In this document: positions 1-5,673 of the stretch, piece after piece
How the letters are laid out: every line of letters starts with the position of its first letter
How positions within the stretch are numbered: the first letter of the stretch is position 1
NCBI GenBank assembly: GCA_017464045.1
Contig: JAFUEG010000209.1
Span: 1-16,429, forward strand
Length of the DNA stretch: 16,429 nt
Direction: 5' to 3'
Origin: Lachnospiraceae bacterium
Lineage (GTDB): Bacteria; Bacillota_A; Clostridia; Lachnospirales; Lachnospiraceae
Position numbers and translations under genes: made by a program
Notes under the pieces: model-generated
Databases searched by the model: none
What the model was told of the DNA's origin: nothing
What the model saw: only the letters and a program-made list of their open reading frames with translations

Positions 1-597
1 CAAATCGCCGTTTACATCGAGTTCATTTCTTCCCTGTTCAAAGGTAATTCCGTAAACCTGCTTTTTCTCAAGCTCAGCAGGTACATAAGACTCATCTATC
101 TGAATAACATTGTAGTTACGCTTCTTCTTTGCCTTTAATATTTCAAGCGCTTCATCGGTATAGCCCGGAGCAATTACACCGTCTGAAACCTCTCTTTTGA
201 TAAGCTTTGCAGTATCTACATCACACACATCCGAAAGTGCGATAAAGTCACCGAAGGAAGACATTCTGTCTGCACCTCTTGCTCTTGCATATGCACATGC
301 AAGCGGTGATAACTCACCCAAATCATCTACCCAGTAAATCTTGGCAAGTGTATCCGAAAGCGGAAGTCCAACTGCCGCACCTGCAGGTGATACATGCTTA
401 AATGAAGTTGCTGCAGGAAGGTTTGTTGCAGCCTTTAATTCCTTAACCAGCTGCCAGCCGTTAAATGCATCAAGAAAATTGATATATCCAGGCTTACCGT
501 TTAAAACTGTAACAGGGAGCTCACTTTTGTCCTCCATATATATTCTTGATGGTTTCTGATTCGGATTACATCCGTACTTTAATTCGATTTCTCTCAT
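1..597 (-). CDS. purH: Stand-alone AICAR transformylase (phosphoribosylaminoimidazolecarboxamide formyltransferase), 3' end outside window
   Basis: Transfers a formyl group from 10-formyl-THF to AICAR to give FAICAR, the penultimate step of IMP synthesis, in the cytoplasm. The first 199 residues are visible. They begin directly with the transformylase domain ([16 protein letters not shown]), without the N-terminal MGS-like IMP cyclohydrolase domain of bifunctional PurH. Visible signatures are [10 protein letters not shown] (31-40), [13 protein letters not shown] (65-77) with the Lys67-His68 pair expected to be catalytic, and [12 protein letters not shown] (107-118). From memory these stretches look closer to the C-terminal half of vertebrate ATIC than to E. 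coli PurH. The start at 597 is set by AGGAGG at 604-609, six bases upstream. The gene for the missing cyclohydrolase step lies just upstream on the same strand (742-1455), separated by a long hairpin. The symbol is given for the activity; the protein is only the transformylase half. Confidence 0.93.
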   Translation of the reverse strand, partial: MREIELKYGCNPNQKPSRIYMEDKSELPVTVLNGKPGYINFLDAFNGWQLVKELKAATNLPAATSFKHVSPAGAAVGLPLSDTLAKIYWVDDLGELSPLACAYARARGADRMSSFGDFIALSDVCDVDTAKLIKREVSDGVIAPGYTDEALEILKAKKKRNYNVIQIDESYVPAELEKKQVYGITFEQGRNELDVNGDL

Positions 598-619
598 ATC
601 TTTCCTCCTAATTTCATTT

Positions 620-704
620 TCTGACTGACTCTATATAAAATGTACTCGCATGGCTCACTTACGCTCACGCCATGCTTAGTACATTTTATATACAGTCAGT
701 CAGA
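620..704. repeat. Long hairpin repeat, copy 1 of a conserved-tip family
   Basis: Arms 620-654 and 669-704 are inverted copies: about 27 bp with one mismatch (C631 position), then a small asymmetric bulge (C on the left, TT on the right), then GCATGGC/GCCATGC, closing a 14-nt loop (655-668). The tip reads GTACTCGCATGG, then CTCACTTACGCTCACG, then CCATGCTTAGTAC, and is shared with the copies at 10038-10134 (same orientation) and 2350-2431 (opposite orientation). It lies between the IMP cyclohydrolase stop and the transformylase ribosome binding site. There is no T-run after it on the minus strand, so it is not an ordinary intrinsic terminator. A role in mRNA processing or differential expression of the two purine genes is possible but unproven. 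Confidence 0.85.
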
Positions 705-741
705 ATACTTATTATCAATTCGGGTTAAATTAATGTTTTTC

Positions 742-1455
742 TTACTGGTTCTTATTTACTATTCTTGTTTCATATTTGCCGGTTGCGATATCGATAAATC
801 GCACGAATAAAGATACTTTATTATCTTCATTCAAGTTACTCCATACTTCATCTGTAAATGTGTCGATGTCACCTGATATCTTAACCCACTTTGGCTCGCC
901 CTCAAAGCTTGGAAGAGGATTGCCGTCATGCATATATGTATGTATGAAATGTCCCTCACCCGCTACAGGATTTTGATATGCAAAGGTGTATCTGTTGCAG
1001 GCATCCGGATTACCGTTATTGCTCTTTAATATCGACATGGCATAGTTAAATGTTCCGCCTTCAACATGCATGATTCCGGAAATTCTAGGTGTGTAATTAG
1101 GACCGTCCGGCTCAAACTCACGACATCTAAGAGACTGTTCAAAGGTGCTCTGCTTGTCCATGCCTTCATAGATTGTATCTGTCTGGTCGCCGTTTGTAAC
1201 TATGGTCTTATTGCCAAGCACTCTTACAGGTGCGTATATTATAAGGCTTGAATCCTCAAGCTTGGAAGGATCAAAGGCTTCGGTACGGATACCTTCTCCC
1301 TCTTCCACAAAGATTCTGTTTCTGCTGTTTGAGCTTCTTCCCATTATGAAGTATGCAGTCACAGCCTTTTTACCATCCTCGGAAACACCGATAACGATGC
1401 CTCTTCCCGGGTATGCATTCTCCTTTAACTCATTTGCAAGTGATAACATTTCCAT
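742..1455 (-). CDS. purO: IMP cyclohydrolase, PurO type
   Basis: Closes the FAICAR ring to IMP, the last step of de novo purine synthesis. The 237-residue protein resembles the archaeal-type PurO family (IMP_cyclohyd), not the MGS-like domain of PurH. I recognise YPGRGIVIG (15-23), GRSSNSRNR (39-47), LIIYAPVRVLG (71-81), NGDQTD (88-93) and YTPRISG (121-127), at the usual family length. An in-frame ATG at 1470 is rejected as the start because the GGAGG motif begins inside it; the ATG at 1455 lies 8 bases after that GGAGG. A promoter is visible at 1525-1552, giving a short leader with no room for a purine riboswitch. The AICAR transformylase gene follows on the same strand, past a long hairpin, so the pair replaces one bifunctional purH. 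Confidence 0.9.
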   Translation of the reverse strand: MEMLSLANELKENAYPGRGIVIGVSEDGKKAVTAYFIMGRSSNSRNRIFVEEGEGIRTEAFDPSKLEDSSLIIYAPVRVLGNKTIVTNGDQTDTIYEGMDKQSTFEQSLRCREFEPDGPNYTPRISGIMHVEGGTFNYAMSILKSNNGNPDACNRYTFAYQNPVAGEGHFIHTYMHDGNPLPSFEGEPKWVKISGDIDTFTDEVWSNLNEDNKVSLFVRFIDIATGKYETRIVNKNQ

Positions 1456-1524
1456 CAAAAAAACCTCCATATTCTATCTTGTATATAAATCAGCAGCCTG
1501 TGCTGTTTTTATCCTTAAATTTTA

Positions 1525-1552
1525 ATAATATATTTTCCGGGTCATCCGTCAA
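1525..1552 (-). promoter_or_regulatory. Putative sigma-A promoter for purO
   Basis: On the minus strand TTGACG (1547-1552) and TATTAT (1525-1530) are separated by 16 bp. Transcription would start near 1517, giving a leader of about 60 nt before the ATG at 1455. The elements are 5/6 matches to consensus; it is a prediction from sequence alone. Confidence 0.5.
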
Positions 1553-1570
1553 CAATCACCGTGTATATCT

Positions 1571-2284
1571 TTACTTATTGCTATCTTTAATAATATCCCC
1601 ACCCTGATCATTGGTCACATCACCGCTTTGATTAAGCGGAATCTTATCACCTAGAAATGTGGGTTTGAATTTAAAGATTGACCAGATAAAATCCTTATTG
1701 ACCGCAATTATCTCTCTTACATCCCTCTTGGTCTGTCCGTGGTATCTGACATCCTCTGCTGCCACACCATAAGCATCCATACCAAGACTCTTTGCAACAT
1801 ATATCGAACGGTACAGATGATATCTCTGCGTCACGATAACAACCTTTTTTGCACCAAATATATCCTTAGCTCTGTACATGGTATCATACGTGGAAAATCC
1901 TGCATGATCCATAAATATATCCTCTGAAGGAACACCTGCCTTGATAGCATAATCCTTCATGACCTGAACCTCATTATAATACTTGCTGCCGTGGTCGCCG
2001 CTCATAATAATCTTAGGAGCCACACCCGCCTTATATAGCTCAATTGCCCTGTCAAGTCTGTCGCTACGCATAAGGCTTGGTGTATCGCCGTGCTTAACCG
2101 AAGCACCAAGCACAATAATACAATCCACATCCTCAAGCTCCGCAGCATCATCCGCATCAATTATTCTGTTTTTCGTACTTAATCTCACATAAGCATTTAT
2201 ACCCACAGTGAAAAGAATCACCGCAAGCACAATCACACCAATAACAATAGCAAATATCTTAACAATCTTTTTAAAAGTCTTCAT
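1571..2284 (-). CDS. SanA/YdcF/ElyC-type DUF218 membrane-anchored protein
   Basis: A 237-residue protein with one N-terminal membrane segment (about 5-30, KKIVKIFAIVIGVIVLAVIL) and an extracytoplasmic DUF218 domain. Family signatures are IIVLGASV (56-63), RSDRLDRAIELYKAG (73-87), SGDHG (95-99), DHAGFSTYDTMYRA (126-139) and VTQRYHLYRS (151-160). Relatives such as SanA affect envelope permeability and vancomycin tolerance in enteric bacteria; the reaction is not established, and no such role can be read here. The polar tail after about 210 is extra. The reading frame stays open upstream to 2329, but those 15 residues would come from the flanking palindromic element; AGGA at about 2291-2294, seven bases upstream, supports the ATG at 2284. 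No promoter is evident between it and glgB other than the repeat element. No terminator is seen after the stop. Confidence 0.82.
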   Translation of the reverse strand: MKTFKKIVKIFAIVIGVIVLAVILFTVGINAYVRLSTKNRIIDADDAAELEDVDCIIVLGASVKHGDTPSLMRSDRLDRAIELYKAGVAPKIIMSGDHGSKYYNEVQVMKDYAIKAGVPSEDIFMDHAGFSTYDTMYRAKDIFGAKKVVIVTQRYHLYRSIYVAKSLGMDAYGVAAEDVRYHGQTKRDVREIIAVNKDFIWSIFKFKPTFLGDKIPLNQSGDVTNDQGGDIIKDSNK

Positions 2285-2299
2285 ACAAAATCCTACATA

Positions 2300-2470
2300 T
2301 GTGTCAATAGGGACGGTTTTTGTTGACACACACTTCGTTCATCTAAACATCTCAGACTGCATATAAAATGTGCTTAGCATGGCGTTAAGTGTCAACGTGC
2401 CATGTGAGTACATTTTATATGCAGTCTGAGATTATAAAATGTGTCAACAAGAACCGTCCCCATTGACACA
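2300..2470. mobile_element. Composite palindromic element with 31-bp inverted ends (REP/MITE-like)
   Basis: The ends 2300-2330 and 2440-2470 are inverted copies of one 31-mer with two mismatches. Each 31-mer is itself dyad-ended (TGTGTCAA ... TTGACACA) around a GGGACGGTT core. The element holds no ORF. It encloses the hairpin at 2350-2431. REP-like palindromes of this general form are known to be spread by Y1 (RAYT-type) transposases acting in trans; none is encoded in this window, so mobility is inferred. It fills the gap between the glgB stop (2479) and the SanA-like start (2284), and its left end abuts that gene's ribosome binding site. Confidence 0.7.
2350..2431 (-). repeat. Long hairpin repeat, copy 2, inverted and nested inside the composite element
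   Basis: Arms 2350-2383 and 2399-2431 pair perfectly over the outer 22 bp, then less well, then over CATGGC, closing a 15-nt loop (2384-2398). Read on the minus strand the tip is GTACTCACATGG, a 17-nt spacer, then CCATGCTAAGCAC. This matches the tip of copy 1 apart from the loop centre. The TATAAAATGTACTC segment is also shared with copy 1, while the outermost stem sequence differs. Confidence 0.8.
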
Positions 2471-2478
2471 TTTTTAAT

Positions 2479-4707
2479 TTATTTTTTTTCTGTGTAATCG
2501 TATCTGAATACCATCACTGAAAGTGGCGGTACATTTACGCAGATTGAATTCTTCATTCTGTCACAAGGCTGTGGAAGCGCTGTAACGGTTCCGTTTACAT
2601 TTCCGCGTCCTCCAAACTTTTCATCATCAGAGTTAAGGATTTCCTCGTACTTTGTAAGACAAGGTGCACCTACCATATAATTATTTCTCTCAACAGGAAC
2701 AAAGTTACATATAAACATAAGCTGATCCTTTGATGTTTTTCCACGACGTACAAATGCAACTACACCCTCTTCTGCGCTGTCAACCTTAATCCATTCAAAT
2801 CCCATAACCTCATTATCGTTGTAGTAAAGTGCATCATACTTAGTGTACATGTGATTGAGCGCTGCAACAAAATCCTTCATCTTGCTGTGAAGCGGTTGGT
2901 CAAGGAGATACCAGTCAAGACTTCTTGCCTCGCTCCACTCACGAAGCTGCGCAAACTCCTGTCCCATAAACAAAAGTTTCTTACCCGGATGTCCAAGCAT
3001 AAATCCGTAAGCTGCACGAAGGTTTGCAAATTTATCAAATTCAAATCCCGGCATCTTATTGATCATTGAACACTTAAGGTGTACAACCTCATCATGTGAG
3101 ATTACAAGAACGTAGTTTTCCGAATAGGTATATGACAAACTGAATGTAAGCTTGTTGTGGTTAAATGATCTGAAGTACGGATCAAGCTTCATATACTCAA
3201 GGAAGTCATTCATCCAACCCATATTCCACTTAAACAAAAATCCAAGTCCTTTAAGTGAAGCCGGTGCAGTAACACCTGCCCATGCAGTTGACTCCTCAGC
3301 TATAAGATATGCTCCCGGATTTCTCTCCTCCATAACAGAGTTTATTTTTTGTAAAAGTTCGATAGCATCATAGTTCTCATTTCCGCCGTCCTTATTAGGA
3401 AGCCACTGTCCGCTCTGCTTACCATAGTCAAGGTAAAGCATTGAAGCTACAGCGTCCACGCGAAGTCCGTCGATATGGAATTTTTCAACCCAGAACAAAG
3501 CATTTGCAGTAAGGAAGTTGCTGACCTCTTTTCTGCCGTAATCAAATATATAAGTACCCCAGTCAGGATGCTCTCCTCTTCTTGAATCCGGATGCTCATA
3601 TAACGGCATACCGTCAAATCTTCCAAGTCCGTGCGCATCTCTTGGGAAATGAGCAGGTACCCAGTCAAGGATAACTCCAACGCCTTTGCTGTGCATATAA
3701 TCTACAAAGTACATAAAGTCATCAGGCGCACCATATCTTGAAGTAGGTGCATAGTAATTTGTTACCTGATATCCCCATGAACCATCAAAAGGATACTCAG
3801 CTATACCCATAAGTTCTACGTGTGTATAACCCATCTCTTCAACATAATCACCGAGCATTTTGGCAAGCTCGCGATAGTTATAAAATCCAAAATCCGAATC
3901 CTCAATCTTTTTCTTCCATGATCCAAGATGAACCTCATAGATAGACATAGGACTCTTCATCCTGTCCACCCTTGTAAACTTATTTCTTTCATCCATCCAC
4001 TTAGTGTCGGTCCATTTATATTTATTAAGATTTGCTACGATATTTGCATTGTCCGGTCTTACCTGATTGTAATTTCCATACGGATCAGCCTTGTATAAAA
4101 TCTCACTATCTCTTGTAAGTATCTGGAACTTGTATACTGCGCCCTCCTTAACATCAGGTATAAAAAGCTCATGTATGCCGGATGTAGAGTGAAGCTGCAT
4201 AGGATTTAAATTACCATCCCACATATTGAAGTCACCGACAACGCTTACACGTCTTGCATTCGGTGCCCATACTGCAAAATATGTTCCGTCTACTCCGTCT
4301 ATCTTCATAGGATGCGCGCCAAGTTTCTCATAGATATCGTAATTCTTACCTTCATTGAAAAGATAAGTATCAAAGTCAGTTATAAGTCCATCAAATGCAT
4401 ATGCATCTGCAGTTGTAACTGTCGTACCATCCTGATAATTTGTCTGGATACGATACTTATTGCCCTTATATTTTTTCTTAGGGAAATATGCTCCGTAAAG
4501 TCCCTCGGCAAGCTTTACCATTTCCACAGGGTTCTTGCCTGTAGTTGATGTCACAAACACTGAAGCTGCATGAGGTCTGTAGACAGTTATGACCTGTCCC
4601 TCTCCATAATCATGTATTCCGAGAATATGCTTAGGTGCATTTATTTCTCCCTTTGCAAGTTCATCATAAAGCACCCAGTTTACCCAGTTTTCAAGTCTCT
4701 CGTTCAT
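2479..4707 (-). CDS. glgB: 1,4-alpha-glucan branching enzyme
   Basis: Cleaves alpha-1,4 glucan chains and reattaches them as alpha-1,6 branches during glycogen synthesis. The 742-residue GH13 protein has two N-terminal beta-sandwich modules (about 20-110, and a CBM48 at about 125-230 with FAVWAPNARRVSVVGDFNMW), a TIM barrel (about 255-600) and a C-terminal beta domain. Conserved regions are DWVPAHFP (348-355), GLRVDAVAS (414-422) with nucleophile Asp418, AEEST (470-474) with the acid Glu, and SHDEVVH (537-543) with Asp539. The length matches full-size GlgB carrying both N modules. GGAGG at 4716-4720, eight bases before the ATG, supports the start. It begins 17 bases after the stop of the membrane-protein gene at 4725-5441, so the two are probably co-transcribed from the promoter at 5528-5556. 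No other glycogen gene is in the window. Confidence 0.97.
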   Translation of the reverse strand: MNERLENWVNWVLYDELAKGEINAPKHILGIHDYGEGQVITVYRPHAASVFVTSTTGKNPVEMVKLAEGLYGAYFPKKKYKGNKYRIQTNYQDGTTVTTADAYAFDGLITDFDTYLFNEGKNYDIYEKLGAHPMKIDGVDGTYFAVWAPNARRVSVVGDFNMWDGNLNPMQLHSTSGIHELFIPDVKEGAVYKFQILTRDSEILYKADPYGNYNQVRPDNANIVANLNKYKWTDTKWMDERNKFTRVDRMKSPMSIYEVHLGSWKKKIEDSDFGFYNYRELAKMLGDYVEEMGYTHVELMGIAEYPFDGSWGYQVTNYYAPTSRYGAPDDFMYFVDYMHSKGVGVILDWVPAHFPRDAHGLGRFDGMPLYEHPDSRRGEHPDWGTYIFDYGRKEVSNFLTANALFWVEKFHIDGLRVDAVASMLYLDYGKQSGQWLPNKDGGNENYDAIELLQKINSVMEERNPGAYLIAEESTAWAGVTAPASLKGLGFLFKWNMGWMNDFLEYMKLDPYFRSFNHNKLTFSLSYTYSENYVLVISHDEVVHLKCSMINKMPGFEFDKFANLRAAYGFMLGHPGKKLLFMGQEFAQLREWSEARSLDWYLLDQPLHSKMKDFVAALNHMYTKYDALYYNDNEVMGFEWIKVDSAEEGVVAFVRRGKTSKDQLMFICNFVPVERNNYMVGAPCLTKYEEILNSDDEKFGGRGNVNGTVTALPQPCDRMKNSICVNVPPLSVMVFRYDYTEKK

Positions 4708-4724
4708 CCAAATAACCTCCGTAT

Positions 4725-5441
4725 TTAAAATTTATGCGGTCTTCCGCAGAATAATATAAACCATCTTATTAATATCATTAATATTATAAGTACTGCCACA
4801 AACAGAAGATATGCTATCGCCATCCACCTTGCGTAAGACGGCGGCAAAATCTGAAGCAGTATATCCTTATCACTGAAATATCTGTAGTTTTGTCTGAAAA
4901 CCATATCCCTTGCTGCCGAGAAAAATTCCCTGTCAGATTTTACGAATACAAATGCATTGACAGATGTAAAAAAAGCTGCTAATACTCCACCGTATATAAA
5001 TGGCATAAACATCCTTCTCTTTGACAAAATCCAAAAAGAATGAACCATACCTGCAAGTGTTGCAATAGACACAAGCCATGCAAGTCTGTAAAACCATTTT
5101 ATATGATTTAATCTATCCACATTGTGCTCATCTAATTCATATCCGACAAGCTCATACTTTCCTTTAAAAAATGCTTTGAAATCATCTGAGAGCTTTTCAA
5201 AATTAGCTTTTTTCTCAAAATCCTCAAGCCTGATTTCATATACTGCATCGGTACCGGTTGCAGTCTCTGCAATTACTGTCTGATTTTTTTCTTCATCACC
5301 AACATCATTGCCGGCTGCAAAGCTTTCAAAGCATCTTTCATAAACGGTCTTGTTCATGCAAAGGATACAGAATGCAAAACTTATGATAAATAGTGCAACA
5401 CATATGGTTGCCAAATATGAAATCTTTCTGTATCTTTCCAT
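4725..5441 (-). CDS. Four-helix membrane protein, likely DUF1461/TIGR01906 family
   Basis: A 238-residue integral membrane protein of unknown function. Hydrophobic segments lie at about 5-28, 116-138, 148-168 and 204-232, with a polar, probably external, loop of about 85 residues after the first. The layout (four helices, large loop, then a charged FVKSDREFF...YFSDKDILLQILPPSYARW stretch before the last helix) fits the DUF1461/TIGR01906 family as I remember it; the assignment is moderate. The ATG at 5450 has AAGAAG directly against it, leaving no spacing, so the ATG at 5441 is preferred, with AAGAAG nine bases upstream; both signals are weak. It is the first gene of a pair with glgB and has a convincing promoter. 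Why it precedes glgB is not evident. Confidence 0.65.
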   Translation of the reverse strand: MERYRKISYLATICVALFIISFAFCILCMNKTVYERCFESFAAGNDVGDEEKNQTVIAETATGTDAVYEIRLEDFEKKANFEKLSDDFKAFFKGKYELVGYELDEHNVDRLNHIKWFYRLAWLVSIATLAGMVHSFWILSKRRMFMPFIYGGVLAAFFTSVNAFVFVKSDREFFSAARDMVFRQNYRYFSDKDILLQILPPSYARWMAIAYLLFVAVLIILMILIRWFILFCGRPHKF

Positions 5442-5527
5442 AACTATCATCTTCTTGTAAATAATGTAAAAAAATCATTTGTCCCTAACCAAATGCTATC
5501 TATCCCTTAAGGACAATTACTTTTTCC

Positions 5528-5556
5528 ATTGTACCATTTTTAACCTTATCTGTAAA
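5528..5556 (-). promoter_or_regulatory. Sigma-A promoter for the DUF1461-like gene and glgB
   Basis: Minus strand TTTACA (5551-5556) and TACAAT (5528-5533) are separated by 17 bp, and a TGG precedes the -10 (extended -10). Initiation near 5521 gives a leader of about 80 nt, which contains a weak dyad GTCCCTAA/TTAAGGAC (5481-5514). It lies back to back with the plus-strand promoter at 5613-5642. Confidence 0.7.
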
Positions 5557-5612
5557 GAAATCTTTGGCTTTTTAAAGCACGTTTTTCCTTTATTTTTTAG
5601 AATGTAATTTTC

Positions 5613-5642
5613 TTGCCATAATGCCTTTATGCATGTTATAAT
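5613..5642 (+). promoter_or_regulatory. Sigma-A promoter for the c-di-GMP gene
   Basis: TTGCCA (5613-5618) and a perfect TATAAT (5637-5642) are 18 bp apart, with an extended -10 TGT just upstream. Transcription from near 5650 would exclude the in-frame ATG at 5629 and so supports the ATG at 5674 as the start of translation. Confidence 0.7.
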
Positions 5643-5673
5643 TTTTACATATTTTGTTATGGGTGGTGAAATT

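Noticed and set aside
620..704. Intrinsic terminator between purO and the transformylase gene
   Set aside because: The stem is long enough but no T-run follows on the transcribed strand, and the downstream gene has its ribosome binding site right after it with no separate promoter seen.
1455..1470. ATG at 1470 as the purO start
   Set aside because: The GGAGG that drives initiation begins inside this ATG; the ATG at 1455 has correct spacing and fits the family N-terminus better.
2285..2329. N-terminal extension of the SanA-like protein to 2329
   Set aside because: Those 15 codons come from the palindromic element, and a ribosome binding site fits the ATG at 2284.
3447..3680. Minus-strand 77-codon ORF inside glgB, plus other ORFs antisense to or overlapping glgB and comEC
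   Set aside because: They lie inside strongly supported coding sequences in other frames and show no recognisable domain.
5481..5514. Operator or riboswitch in the leader of the DUF1461-like gene
   Set aside because: Only a 7-bp interrupted dyad is present; too weak to call.
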